Below are positions 7,340-16,169 of a DNA stretch of 34,959 nt, in pieces. Origin of the DNA: Halobacteriovorax sp. (GTDB taxonomy: Bacteria > Bdellovibrionota > Bacteriovoracia > Bacteriovoracales > Bacteriovoracaceae); NCBI GenBank assembly GCA_020048985.1, contig JAIFLR010000005.1, positions 1 to 34,959 on the forward strand, written 5' to 3'. The position numbers and the translations under genes were made by a program. The notes beneath the pieces are model-generated. The model had not been told where the DNA came from. It ran no database searches and worked only from the letters and a program-made list of their open reading frames with translations. The stretch's first letter is position 1; the number at the start of each line of letters is the position of its first letter.

Positions 7340-8329
7340 TTATTTTTTAGTTTTTGGAAGGCTGTAGACTCTGATCATTTTGAGCAAGAAAGCAAAGATG
7401 AGTAAAACAATTGCTGGAATGACAAACACTTCCATCTTTACTGGTCTGATTGTCATGTCTCTTTCACTTTTATTTTTTCCACCAATTCCAGAAAAGAATT
7501 CTTTAATTTCGTCAGTGGGAAGACTGTAAGTATTTACTAACCAGTATTTTGCTTCAGGCACATCCGCTACGATCTGTTTAAAGAAACCTTCATTGAGTTT
7601 GGTGACAACATCTTGGCCTCGATTTTTTTTGTAACCAAACCGAAATCCCTGGCGGTCGTCCAGGGGAATTCTTCCGCCCCGTTCAGTTCCGATACCCACG
7701 AAAGCCAGTTTAATTTCCTTAGGGATTTTAAGACCTAAAGAGTCTGCGGTTTCTTCCCCGTCAGTGATTACGAGAATATTTCCCGCAGGATTTTCGCTGG
7801 TTTCTTTAAAGTACTGGATGGATTCTTGGATGGAAACACTGATGGCCGATGAACCATTTTGATTTTTTAAATTCTTAATACTTTCCAGACGAGCATCGAT
7901 GAGATCAAGATCTGACGTAAATGGAACAATCTTTTTTTGAATTTCAGCGAAGGCTACAATTGAAATTTGCTGACCGGCGGCTTTTCTTGCAAAATGCTTG
8001 GCCAGAAGCACGGCTTTGCTCAGTCTGCTTGGCTGAACATCTTCGGCCAGCATACTGGCGGAGGTATCCATTAGGATAATTGTTTTAGATTCAGGCATCT
8101 CAACTTTTACTTTCTGGTCGGCCCCTCTGAGATCGAGGAGGGCCACACCCAGTAGAATCATTCCACTGATGTAAAAGAGGCTAGAGAGATAATGAAAAAA
8201 ACTTCTGTCATAAAACCAGTAGAGTTTTACGATTTGAAAAAACTTTCTTTGATACCAGAAAAAACCGATAGAGAAAATAATGAGACCAGCGATGATGTAG
8301 GGAAGAAGATCCATCCTCTGAAAATTCAT
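7340..8329 (-). CDS. batB: BatB-like membrane-anchored von Willebrand factor A protein
   Basis: A 329-residue protein with hydrophobic segments near the N-terminus (two) and one close to the C-terminus (FVIPAIVLLIFAFLL), so the vWA domain faces one side of the inner membrane. The metal-ion-dependent adhesion site starts with MDTSASM (DxSxS) and continues to an Asp in VITDGEE. The middle MIDAS residue, usually Thr, is replaced by Ser in NGSSAIS. Bat proteins are part of the MoxR-vWA systems described in Bacteroidetes and Leptospira as stress or aerotolerance related, but their biochemical role is unclear. Its start overlaps the end of batA by 4 bp, so the pair is one operon. No MoxR ATPase or DUF58 gene lies next to it, unlike in typical bat clusters. 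Confidence 0.85.
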   Translation of the reverse strand: MNFQRMDLLPYIIAGLIIFSIGFFWYQRKFFQIVKLYWFYDRSFFHYLSSLFYISGMILLGVALLDLRGADQKVKVEMPESKTIILMDTSASMLAEDVQPSRLSKAVLLAKHFARKAAGQQISIVAFAEIQKKIVPFTSDLDLIDARLESIKNLKNQNGSSAISVSIQESIQYFKETSENPAGNILVITDGEETADSLGLKIPKEIKLAFVGIGTERGGRIPLDDRQGFRFGYKKNRGQDVVTKLNEGFFKQIVADVPEAKYWLVNTYSLPTDEIKEFFSGIGGKNKSERDMTIRPVKMEVFVIPAIVLLIFAFLLKMIRVYSLPKTKK

Positions 8330-9303
8330 ACGACATCCCTGAGAGCTAGTTTTCTCAATAATTCAGAAGCCACGAGGAGTAGAATTCCGTAAAGCATATA
8401 TTGGTAAAAAAGTTCTTCGTAAACGACTTGTTCATTTTTTTCAATCTCAGTTTTTTCCAAACGGTTGAGATCATCTAGAATATCTTTAAGAGCTTCCTTA
8501 CTTTTAGCAGGGTAGAAGTTTCCGTCAGTCATCTTGGCAATTTCCTTGAGAGTATCAAAGTCAATTGAGCCGCCTGGAATACGCTGATATTGAGTCCCAA
8601 ACAATCCATTACCAACAGGAATTCGGGCATCATTATCAGTACCAAATCCGATGGTGTGAACTTTCATCCCGTATTTTTTTGCTTCTTCGGCTGCCTGAAT
8701 GGGGGTGAGAGTCCCAACGTTGGCCACTCCATCAGTGAGAAGAATGACGATTCTGTTTTTAGTAGGGCTTTCTAAGAGTCTTGCTACCGATAGCGCCAGG
8801 CCATCTCCGATATTCGTCCCACTACCAAGGTAACCAATACTGATTTCGGCCAGCACCTGATCTAATAAGGCCGGGTCAGTAGTTAATGGCAGAAGCGTAA
8901 TCACCTTTTCTGAGAACAAAACTACTGAAATTCGGTCCGTGGGTCTCATCCTGGCAAACTCTCGGACTTTTTCCTTCATCGCTTCCAGACGGTTAGGCAA
9001 AATATCATCTGCCAGCATTGAGCGGGAAACATCCAGACACAAAACAATGTCGTTAACTTTTATTTTAGCAGAAGAAAATTTTTCTGGTTTTCTCGGCTGC
9101 ATCAGTGAATAGGAAAGGAAGGCCCAGCCAGCAAGACCGATGACGAGGGTAAATATTCTCAGGAGCCTTCTCCAGAGAGAGGGCTTGCCATGATTTTGAG
9201 GGGCGAAGAGTTTAGTTTTTTGAAAGACTTTAAAAAAATCGAGCAACCAAAATAGCGTACCAATCACGCCTGCAATCGCGAAATAAACGTTCTTATATTC
9301 CAT
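8326..9303 (-). CDS. batA: BatA-like membrane-anchored von Willebrand factor A protein
   Basis: 325 residues. Hydrophobic segments near the N-terminus (YFAIAGVIGTLFWLL and LVIGLAGWAFLSYSL) and at the C-terminus (YMLYGILLLVASELL) anchor a vWA domain. Its MIDAS is complete: LDVSRSM, then GSGTNIG, then LLTDGVANVG. The first gene of the pair, it overlaps batB by 4 bp. Length and topology match BatA. It is only ~43 bp downstream of the start of the next gene on the same strand (the HNH nuclease), but I see no evidence of a shared function. The normal companions moxR, DUF58 and TPR-containing batC/D genes are absent within this window. Confidence 0.88.
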   Translation of the reverse strand: MEYKNVYFAIAGVIGTLFWLLDFFKVFQKTKLFAPQNHGKPSLWRRLLRIFTLVIGLAGWAFLSYSLMQPRKPEKFSSAKIKVNDIVLCLDVSRSMLADDILPNRLEAMKEKVREFARMRPTDRISVVLFSEKVITLLPLTTDPALLDQVLAEISIGYLGSGTNIGDGLALSVARLLESPTKNRIVILLTDGVANVGTLTPIQAAEEAKKYGMKVHTIGFGTDNDARIPVGNGLFGTQYQRIPGGSIDFDTLKEIAKMTDGNFYPAKSKEALKDILDDLNRLEKTEIEKNEQVVYEELFYQYMLYGILLLVASELLRKLALRDVV

Positions 9304-9346
9304 CAGATAATAATAGACCTATGTACCTGTGATTAAAAACGAAAAC

Positions 9347-9820
9347 TTAGAGTGATTGAAGATTTTTATAGATCTTTGGAGCTTCAGATAAGTTGTATTT
9401 TGCCTGCTTAACAAGCTCAATTAAAATTTTCTGAGTGATCCTGCCGGCCTTTAGTTTTTCGCAACCAACAGACTCGATAGGATCAGTTATGTCGTAGACT
9501 GAAACATGTTGTGGCCACAAGTTGATCTCTTCATTACTTCCACCAGCACAAAGAGGGATGAAATGATCAATTTTGTAACTGCTGCGAGTTCTTGGATCTA
9601 ATGTGTAGCCCAATTCAACCCTGTAGGCTTCAAAGATTTCTTTTTTTAGTGCTGATGACACATCTCTTTCGCAGTAAGGAATTTGTTCAGCATATCGGTA
9701 CTCGGATGGTCTGTCGCAAAGAGCGCCAGGAGTGAGTTTTGTATTTGGTGATTTTGGGTAATCGAGAGAATAAGCATTAAGTGTGAGAGCCGAGAGAATA
9801 ACAATTAAAGCGAATTTCAT
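9347..9820 (-). CDS. Secreted HNH endonuclease family protein
   Basis: 157 residues from the ATG at 9820; an upstream in-frame ATG (9880) is disfavoured because it would put 20 extra residues before an otherwise good signal peptide (FALIVILSALTLNAYS). The mature protein carries an HNH-type motif, D85-H86 in YKIDHFIPLCAGGSNEE and N100 to H105 in NLWPQH. This matches the HNH metal site with the CxxC zinc ligands missing. The other cysteines (C35, C50, C91, C120) may form disulfides, which fits an exported enzyme. Such proteins usually cut DNA outside the cytoplasm. Its target is unknown; degradation of foreign or prey DNA is a plausible inference given the putative lifestyle. Confidence 0.75.
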   Translation of the reverse strand: MKFALIVILSALTLNAYSLDYPKSPNTKLTPGALCDRPSEYRYAEQIPYCERDVSSALKKEIFEAYRVELGYTLDPRTRSSYKIDHFIPLCAGGSNEEINLWPQHVSVYDITDPIESVGCEKLKAGRITQKILIELVKQAKYNLSEAPKIYKNLQSL

Positions 9821-9933
9821 TTTAACCCCAGTTATTGCGTTATCTAAGGGTAAGTAAAATGGTTTAACATGGTCAATCACTTCTTAAGTTAGGATTAAGT
9901 TAATATAACAGTCTGGCGCGACGCGCTAGACGA

Positions 9934-10356
9934 TTACTCCCTTTTACCCGTAACCATCGCTAACCATGTTCTTCTTTTAAATTTTATTGCATCCTTGGCG
10001 ATTCCCACAAGATGGAGGAAAACTAAAACTTTCATGCCCGTTGCAAGTGCTTCATGCACCTCTTCTAGCCAGTCTTCTCCCCAGAAAGCATCTAGCCCCA
10101 TCATAAAGCCCGTGATGCCGAGAAGAATAACCAATAGCCAAATTAAAGCATACACACTTGTGGCCATTGGACTGCGTTCAATGACGGGCCTTTTAATGAA
10201 AATTAATCGCAAAACAAGCGCGCCAAGGGCAATGTAACCCAAGACATTGTGTGGGCCTTCTCCACCTTCAAGAAAGAAATTCATTAAAACTGGCAGAGCT
10301 ACCAGCCAATGAAAAATCCTGATTTGAATGTCCCACACAACATTTTGGGTATTCAT
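9934..10356 (-). CDS. Cytochrome b561-type membrane protein
   Basis: 140 residues with four hydrophobic helices and conserved histidines suited to bind two hemes: H17 in RIFHWLVAL, H36 in GEGPHNVLGY, and later H99 and H114 in EEVHEALA and VFLHLVGIAKD. It matches the short di-heme cytochrome b / Ni-Fe-hydrogenase cytochrome b family, whose members are slightly longer (about 170-200). The start ATG overlaps the stop of the upstream PepSY gene by 1 bp (TAATG), so the two are coupled. In this pairing the cytochrome likely passes electrons across the membrane to or from a periplasmic partner. Redox partner is unknown. Confidence 0.82.
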   Translation of the reverse strand: MNTQNVVWDIQIRIFHWLVALPVLMNFFLEGGEGPHNVLGYIALGALVLRLIFIKRPVIERSPMATSVYALIWLLVILLGITGFMMGLDAFWGEDWLEEVHEALATGMKVLVFLHLVGIAKDAIKFKRRTWLAMVTGKRE

Positions 10357-10619
10357 TAATTAACCTTTTCTTTAACTTTTTCTCCATTTACTGGATTAAA
10401 GTAAATCTCCACTTTTTTACCGGCCTTATTCCATCCGTAGATTTCGTAGCAGTTCCCTTTAGTCACTTTGAAAACCTTGATTTTGTACTCGGCTTCAAGT
10501 TCTTTTTTAAAGGCGTCCTGATTTTTCCATTTTGACGGATCTTCTTTAGTGCACTCAGTCTTAGCAAAAGCACTGGTCATAACTGATAAGGCAAAAATAC
10601 TTAGCAATAACTTTTTCAT
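10356..10619 (-). CDS. Small exported PepSY-like protein
   Basis: 87 residues from the ATG at 10619, preceded by AAGGA, with a signal peptide (LLLSIFALSVMTSAFA). The mature ~68-residue domain has the strand-helix-strand layout of a PepSY domain and ends in YFNPVNGEKVKEKV, close to the classical PepSY C-terminal pattern. It has two cysteines (C22 and C55 in the mature region), which could form a disulfide or, less likely, a metal site. It is the first gene of a two-gene operon with the cytochrome b protein, and divergent from a membrane LuxR-type regulator. A redox or metal-reductase role in the periplasm is inferred from these neighbours. Confidence 0.72.
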   Translation of the reverse strand: MKKLLLSIFALSVMTSAFAKTECTKEDPSKWKNQDAFKKELEAEYKIKVFKVTKGNCYEIYGWNKAGKKVEIYFNPVNGEKVKEKVN

Positions 10620-10746
10620 CCGAATTCCTTGGTTAAGTTTAGATGCTCGGCTGATCACAGATTATTAAACATATCCAATGATTCATATTGGGCCAATGTC
10701 CCAAATAGAGGCTTGTCTTATAAATATCGATAGATAGAATGTTGGC
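10620..10746. promoter_or_regulatory. Divergent regulatory region with an inverted repeat
   Basis: Lies between the PepSY/cytochrome operon and the LuxR-type gene. TTGGG at 10688-10692 and CCCAA at 10700-10704 form a perfect inverted repeat with a 7-bp spacer, embedding TTGGGCCAA. It is the best operator candidate here. No strong -10/-35 pair stands out. Confidence 0.4.
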
Positions 10747-11247
10747 ATGAGAAATCTGATCGTTTTGATTTTGTTTGCCCTGTTTTTTATTGTGGATATT
10801 ATCGTTGATATTAATGAAGGCATTCCGCTTGCACACGTTTGGCACGAGGCGATCATGTTTGTTTTCGCCCTCGGGGCCATTACCTGGCAGTTAAAAGTCA
10901 TTCTTCAGAAAAATGTCCACATTACCACTTTAAATACTGAGCTTTTTGACACAAAGAAGTCGTATCAGGAGTGGAGGGCCAAAACTCACGCAAGTGCGCA
11001 AGAAATCAGGCAAATGATTGATACACAATTCGGCCTATGGCATTTGTCCCATGGTGAAAAAGACGTAGCACTGCTCCTGATCAAAGGTCTTTCCATGAAA
11101 GAGATTGCTGAAATCAGAGCAACTCAAGAAAAAACAGTGAGACAGCAGGCCACCGCCATTTATAAAAAGTCCGAACTCTCTGGCCGTCAGGAGTTGGCGG
11201 CATTTTTTCTGGAAGATATTCTCAGCACACCCATAAATCCGACTTAA
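10747..11247 (+). CDS. Membrane-anchored LuxR/helix-turn-helix transcription regulator
   Basis: 166 residues. Two transmembrane segments (about residues 4-23 and 36-54) are followed by a polar, probably helical linker, and a C-terminal LuxR-type helix-turn-helix around residues 100-150 (SHGEKDVALLLIKGLSMKEIAE then KTVRQQATAIYKKSELSGR). The HTH has the family's E-x-x-V-x-x-L-x-x-G-x-S-x-x-E-I-A pattern. A DNA-binding domain tethered to the membrane suggests sensing of a signal in or across the membrane. It is divergent from the PepSY/cytochrome b operon, which is the likely target. The ribosome binding site is weak. Confidence 0.78.
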   Translation: MRNLIVLILFALFFIVDIIVDINEGIPLAHVWHEAIMFVFALGAITWQLKVILQKNVHITTLNTELFDTKKSYQEWRAKTHASAQEIRQMIDTQFGLWHLSHGEKDVALLLIKGLSMKEIAEIRATQEKTVRQQATAIYKKSELSGRQELAAFFLEDILSTPINPT

Positions 11248-11314
11248 GACATTCGCCCAATTGTTGGAAGTCCAGAACCACTAGATAATCTGACCAAGAT
11301 TATTGGAGGTTCTT

Positions 11315-11746
11315 ATGTCTCTTTTCGCAATTTCAAAATTCCTGGTTATTCTATTTTTAATTTCAGCTTGTTCGTCTGTGAAGACCTACGAGTCTGTCGC
11401 CAATAAAACCTGTGGTCAAAACTTCTGCTCTGAGGTTGAGGTTAAGGATGATTTGGGTAAAATCCTCGTCACTGACATTCAGGGCTTGAAAGCAAACTCG
11501 AATTCACTCGAGCTTAACGCGTATTGCAACTTCCCTATGAGAAAGCCTCTAAGATCTAAACATCTGGGCCTCGTTGCCAATACCAACGATCCCATTGATC
11601 TTGTGAAGAGAGAAGGTTACTGGGAATTTTCAACTTCCCAAATTGAAGAAGGATGTCGCTTTACGATTTCAGTGACTTCAAGGAAAGTAGAAGAGAAATT
11701 TCGATTTGCCGCCCTAGGTAAGACTGCTAGGGGAGTTCAAAATTGA
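11315..11746 (+). CDS. Lipoprotein of unknown function
   Basis: 143 residues. The ATG at 11315 is chosen because a perfect GGAGG lies 7 bp upstream; TTG 11303 overlaps that site. The N-terminus has a hydrophobic stretch and a lipobox LISAC (Cys19), so it is a lipoprotein. Further cysteines (TCGQNFCSE, AYCNF, GCRF) may form two disulfides, and the arrangement suggests a small beta-rich domain. I do not recognise the family. It stands between the LuxR-type gene and the efflux pair and could be either independent or the first gene of their operon. Confidence 0.6.
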   Translation: MSLFAISKFLVILFLISACSSVKTYESVANKTCGQNFCSEVEVKDDLGKILVTDIQGLKANSNSLELNAYCNFPMRKPLRSKHLGLVANTNDPIDLVKREGYWEFSTSQIEEGCRFTISVTSRKVEEKFRFAALGKTARGVQN

Positions 11747-11807
11747 TGGTAACTTATAATGACCAATTTAGACTCAGGCTTTATCTTTCGAGCGTAGAAG
11801 GGAAAAT

Positions 11808-13019
11808 ATGAAAAAAGTTTTACTAGTGATTAGTTTTCTGGTCTCGGCCAATGCCTTCAGTATAACTTTGCCCGAAATCAGGCAGCTGGCCATTGAGAGA
11901 TCGTCTTCCCTAAATGCGCAGCAAATGGAAGAGCGCGCCCTTCGTAATGAATCAGTACAAAAAGGGAAATGGCAGAATCCCCAAATAATGAGTCAGTTCG
12001 GCCATTTGGACTCAGGCACGACCAAAGGGTCAACCGCCGAGATCAGCTTAACTCAGGCCTTTCCATTATCGGATAAGTTTTCTCTTAGAAAAGAAATGGC
12101 CCAGCTTGCAACTGGGATGATGAAAACACAAAGCAACTATTTTAAAAACTGGGTTGCCCACCAGTCAGTATTATCTGCCTGGAGAGTTCACGTTTCTCAT
12201 GAGCTTTTCAAGCACGGTGTTGAGAGGGCCAGACGATTAGGGCTTGTAAAAAAATATCTGGATACGAGACCTAAGGTGAGTATTAAGCAGAGAGTTGAGC
12301 TTTCGATCATATCCAGTCTTCTTTTGCAGCTCGAAAAAATGCAGGATCTAAAAAAACTAGACTTGGAAATGGACCTGAATGATTTAGAGTTTTGGATTGG
12401 GCGAAAAGTTAACCCAACTGAAATTCCTCTGAAGCTTCCCCTCACATATGATGTCCTAGCAGATTTTCAAGTGGACACCATCAATGATTTAGAACTCGTT
12501 CGCGCGAAAAATAATTTAAAAACAAGTGCTTTGGATAGGGAGCTTGCAGGAAAAGAGAGAAGACCGGATATCTTTTTAGGTGCAGGTTATCGTGTTGAGA
12601 ATGTCTCTCCGGAGAATCATTTTTCATATGCCATTGTGGGACTTAACATTCCTATCTGGGATACTGGAAGCAGTAGAAGCGAAGCCGCTAAGGCGCGTGA
12701 AATGAGAGATCAAAAAGAAATGGAAGAAGCCGAAAAAAGACTTAAACTTAAACATCAAAATCAGATCAATCTGGTTGAAAACAGCGTTCTGCAACTTAAG
12801 AGATTTCCCAGAAAGTTTGTACAGGCAAATGAGCAAGCGGTCGTTGAAGCTGAAACTGGTTTTAGACAGAGTCTTTTGGATGTGAATACTTTTTTGCAAG
12901 CTGAGACTCAGTCCCACGAGGTGATTGACCAAGTCTTCATGTCGTGGATTTCGTATTTAGATAATCTAAGCTCCCTACAGTTAATGAGAGGTGAGGAACT
13001 ACGCTGGGAGAAACAATAA
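11808..13019 (+). CDS. TolC-family outer membrane efflux protein
   Basis: 403 residues with a signal peptide (LLVISFLVSANAF) and the two helical repeats of outer-membrane efflux ducts: ITLPEIRQLAIERSSSL at the mature N-terminus, and a late copy with an IYGLNIPIWDTG-like segment (here GLNIPIWDTGSSRSE) before a long charged coil. It forms the outer membrane exit of the RND pump encoded next, whose ATG overlaps its stop by 1 bp. TolC-type subunits of heavy-metal (CzcC-like) pumps have this size. No signal for a membrane fusion protein was found on either side. An AAGGGA site precedes the ATG. Confidence 0.85.
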   Translation: MKKVLLVISFLVSANAFSITLPEIRQLAIERSSSLNAQQMEERALRNESVQKGKWQNPQIMSQFGHLDSGTTKGSTAEISLTQAFPLSDKFSLRKEMAQLATGMMKTQSNYFKNWVAHQSVLSAWRVHVSHELFKHGVERARRLGLVKKYLDTRPKVSIKQRVELSIISSLLLQLEKMQDLKKLDLEMDLNDLEFWIGRKVNPTEIPLKLPLTYDVLADFQVDTINDLELVRAKNNLKTSALDRELAGKERRPDIFLGAGYRVENVSPENHFSYAIVGLNIPIWDTGSSRSEAAKAREMRDQKEMEEAEKRLKLKHQNQINLVENSVLQLKRFPRKFVQANEQAVVEAETGFRQSLLDVNTFLQAETQSHEVIDQVFMSWISYLDNLSSLQLMRGEELRWEKQ

Positions 13020-16000
13020 TGAAAGCAACACTTCTCGATAAGTTTATTGATTGGGGCCTTAACAATAAGTTCTGGGTCATCACACTCTCTATTATATTTT
13101 TAATGGCGACAGTTTATAAAGTGAATGACTTGACTGTTGATGCCGTGCCAGACGTAACGAATATACAAGTTGTAGTAAACACTAAAACATTGGGGCTTGA
13201 TCCAGAGAAAGTGGAGCTTACCGTCTCTCAGCCGATTGAATATGAAATGATGGGGATATCTGATTTACAGGATATGCGGTCCATTTCAAAATTTGGTCTT
13301 TCACAAGTCACTCTCATCTTCAAAGATGGCACGGATATATATTGGGCCAGACAACAGGTATCTGAAAAACTTCAGTCAGCTATTGGACAGCTGCCTCAGG
13401 GGCTTCAGCCTGAGCTTGCTCCCATTTCAACCGGACTAGGTGAAGTTTTTATGTACTCGCTCAGTCTCCATAAAGATTCGCCAATGCTTCTGAAGTCCCA
13501 TAAAGATCAAATGCTCTATTTAAGAGAAATACAAGACTGGCAGATCAGACCAATACTCAGAAAAGTGAAAGATGTTGCGGATGTAGATTCAAATGGTGGT
13601 CTAAAAAAAGAACTTCACATAAATATCAACCCGGATCAGCTGACTCAGTACGGACTGACTTTTGACAAAGTTCAGAGAACACTAAAAGGGCTGGGTGAAA
13701 GTTATGGTGGTGGTAGTGTTGTCATTGATAAGGAAGCGCTCATTATCAAAGCCACAACAGCTCTTGAAAATGCTGCGGATTTTGAATCAATTAGTTTAGC
13801 ACAGAAATTTAATGGCCAAAGAGTACTCCTGAAAGATATTGCGGACATTTCAGTTGATGCTGCTCCAAGATTCGGCAGTGCTACTTACAACGGTGAGGAA
13901 ACAATTCTGGGTACCGTCCTGATGAGAAGCGGAGGGAATGGAAGAATTGTTAGTGCTTCTGTTGACACCAGTCTGGATGAAATAAAACTTCCCAAGGACG
14001 TGAAGCTAACCAAACTTTATTCGCGTGGTTTTCTGGTGAATACAACCCTTAAAACTGTACTAAAGAGTTTATCAGAAGGGGCCGCACTGGTTATTCTCAT
14101 TCTCCTTTTGGTCTTGGGGCATTTTAGGGCCGCTTTAATTGTTTCAGTTATTATTCCTCTTTCAATGTTAGGAACAACTCTGGGAATGCAGTTTTTTAAT
14201 ATTTCTGGAAACCTTATGAGTCTTGGAGCGATTGACTTTGGTCTCGTCGTTGATGGGGCGGTAGTCTTAGTTGAGACTCTAGTGGGGAGTTTTTATGCTC
14301 TGTCTCTCGAAGAAAGAATGAACCTTAATAAGGACCAAATTGTCGCTAGTAATGCAAAAAAAGTGATGAGACCTGTAATCTTTGGTCTACTCATGATTAT
14401 GTTTGTGTACTTGCCAATTATCTTACTTGAAGGCGTTGAAGGAAAGATGTTTCGGCCGATGGCCTATACTGTTCTCATGACTTTAGGCTGGTCACTCCTT
14501 CTTACTATTTTTCTGATTCCTGTTTTAGTTTCTTTATTTATCAAAATCCCGGAACACTCTGAATCGGGTGAGCATGAAACTTGGTTTTTCAGCAAAATTA
14601 AGGCGATCTACCAACCAGTGCTGGAAAAACTTATTGATAAGGCCAAGCTGTTGATCGGGTTAGGTGTTGCTATCGCTGCTTTGAGTCTGTTGACTTTTTC
14701 CAGGTTAGGAACTGATTTTATACCCCAACTTGATGAAGGTGATATCGTCGTCAATATAACTCGAGATTCAAAGATTTCTTTGGAGGAAGCGCTCAGAGAG
14801 CAAGGTCTGGTTGAGAAAAAAATTGCCGAATCTCCGGAAGTTGAATTTGTATTTTCTCGTCTAGGTACTCCAGAATCAGCGACTGACCCAATGGGGGTCC
14901 ATCTGGCCGATACGTTTATTATTCTTAAAAAAGATCGTGATCTGTGGACAGTTAAAACTAAAGATGAACTATTTCAAAAAATTAAGGCATCCATTGTATC
15001 ATTGGGATTTAAGCAGGAGATAAGTTCGACTCAACCGATTGAAATGCGTTTTAATGAAATGCTGGAAGGCTCAAGGGCCGATGTTTCTCTCAGAGTGATG
15101 GGACCTGATCTAGCTTACTTAGTGGAAGTCATCGATGGTTTCACTCAAAAAGTACAAACGGTAGAAGGACTTGAGGGAGCAGAAATGGATCCTCTTACGG
15201 CCCTTAGAAAAAGTCGTGTGATTGATATCAAGCCCAATTTTGCTGAACTTTCTAAACTCAATATTTCACTGGATGACTTTAGCCAGACAGTTGTGGGTTA
15301 TATGCAAGGGGTGAGTTTAGGTCACTGGATCCAGGGAACCAGGAAGTTTTCGATTGTCATGCACCTGTCGGAAGACATGCGAGATAACGTGGAAGAAATA
15401 AAAAAACTTCCAGTGGCCTTACCGGATGGCGGATCAATCCCCTTAGATCAAGTCGCTTACGTCCAGATTCATGATCAGGTGACAACGATTGCTCGCAGTT
15501 GGGGACAGAGATACGCTGCTCTCTCAATGAATATTGCCAATCGTGATACGCTGAGTTTTGTAAACGATATAAATAAGATCATTGCTAAAAACCCTGTGAG
15601 GAAAGATCATCAGCTGCATCTCGGTGGGCAATTTAACAATTTGGAAAGGGCTCGTAAGCGCCTGATGATTATTATTCCCCTCACTCTTGCCTTGATTATG
15701 TTTATTCTTTGGAGAGAGTTTTCCTCGTTCCTTGATTCAGCGATAATTTTTCTCTGTGTTCCATTTGCTGCATTCGGTGGAGTGTTTGCTTTGTTCTTGA
15801 GAGATATTCACTTGAGTCTTTCAGCTGCAGTTGGATTCATTGCTCTCATTGGTATTGCACTTCTAAACGGGATTGTTCTATTGACGGTGTTTAACCAGCT
15901 GAGAGAAAAAAATGACGGAAAAAGTTTAAGGGAGCTGGTGATAGAAGGAACTCTTTCTCGTCTTCGTCCTGTTGTCATGACTGCTTTGGTTGCTTCTATT

Positions 16001-16165
16001 GGATTTATTCCTATGGCCGTTAATACCGGGCTAGGATCAGAGGTGCAAAGGCCTCTTGCCACTGTTGTGATCGGAGGAATTCTCTTTTCAACATTATTGA
16101 CCCTCATACTATTTCCTTCGGTTTATCTCTTCTTTCATCAGAGAAGAGATAAGTTAAAGGCTTAG
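13019..16165 (+). CDS. czcA: CzcA-like heavy-metal efflux RND transporter
   Basis: 1048 residues, normal for the HME-RND family that exports divalent cations or Cu+/Ag+ from the periplasm using proton motive force. TM4 carries the HME signature with D406, D412 and E419 (DFGLVVDGAVVLVE), matching the spacing D402/D408/E415 of CzcA. The middle of the periplasmic part (PIEMRFNEMLEGSRADVSL) resembles CzcA more than CusA. The conserved methionine set of CusA was not confirmed by me, so a Co/Zn/Cd-type substrate is favoured. The start overlaps the TolC-type gene by 1 bp. The usual third component, a periplasmic membrane fusion protein (CzcB/CusB), is missing between or after the two genes; the next gene is hemN on the opposite strand. 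Confidence 0.9.
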   Translation: MKATLLDKFIDWGLNNKFWVITLSIIFLMATVYKVNDLTVDAVPDVTNIQVVVNTKTLGLDPEKVELTVSQPIEYEMMGISDLQDMRSISKFGLSQVTLIFKDGTDIYWARQQVSEKLQSAIGQLPQGLQPELAPISTGLGEVFMYSLSLHKDSPMLLKSHKDQMLYLREIQDWQIRPILRKVKDVADVDSNGGLKKELHININPDQLTQYGLTFDKVQRTLKGLGESYGGGSVVIDKEALIIKATTALENAADFESISLAQKFNGQRVLLKDIADISVDAAPRFGSATYNGEETILGTVLMRSGGNGRIVSASVDTSLDEIKLPKDVKLTKLYSRGFLVNTTLKTVLKSLSEGAALVILILLLVLGHFRAALIVSVIIPLSMLGTTLGMQFFNISGNLMSLGAIDFGLVVDGAVVLVETLVGSFYALSLEERMNLNKDQIVASNAKKVMRPVIFGLLMIMFVYLPIILLEGVEGKMFRPMAYTVLMTLGWSLLLTIFLIPVLVSLFIKIPEHSESGEHETWFFSKIKAIYQPVLEKLIDKAKLLIGLGVAIAALSLLTFSRLGTDFIPQLDEGDIVVNITRDSKISLEEALREQGLVEKKIAESPEVEFVFSRLGTPESATDPMGVHLADTFIILKKDRDLWTVKTKDELFQKIKASIVSLGFKQEISSTQPIEMRFNEMLEGSRADVSLRVMGPDLAYLVEVIDGFTQKVQTVEGLEGAEMDPLTALRKSRVIDIKPNFAELSKLNISLDDFSQTVVGYMQGVSLGHWIQGTRKFSIVMHLSEDMRDNVEEIKKLPVALPDGGSIPLDQVAYVQIHDQVTTIARSWGQRYAALSMNIANRDTLSFVNDINKIIAKNPVRKDHQLHLGGQFNNLERARKRLMIIIPLTLALIMFILWREFSSFLDSAIIFLCVPFAAFGGVFALFLRDIHLSLSAAVGFIALIGIALLNGIVLLTVFNQLREKNDGKSLRELVIEGTLSRLRPVVMTALVASIGFIPMAVNTGLGSEVQRPLATVVIGGILFSTLLTLILFPSVYLFFHQRRDKLKA

Positions 16166-16169
16166 TTTT

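Noticed and set aside
9934-10356. The cytochrome b561-type gene as a truncated pseudogene
   Set aside because: It is short, but all four helices, the heme-type histidines and both ends look intact and it is coupled to its upstream partner.
10639-10901. Minus-strand frames overlapping the start of the LuxR-type gene
   Set aside because: They overlap the promoter region and the gene's TM-coding part, lack ribosome binding sites and read as low-content shadows.
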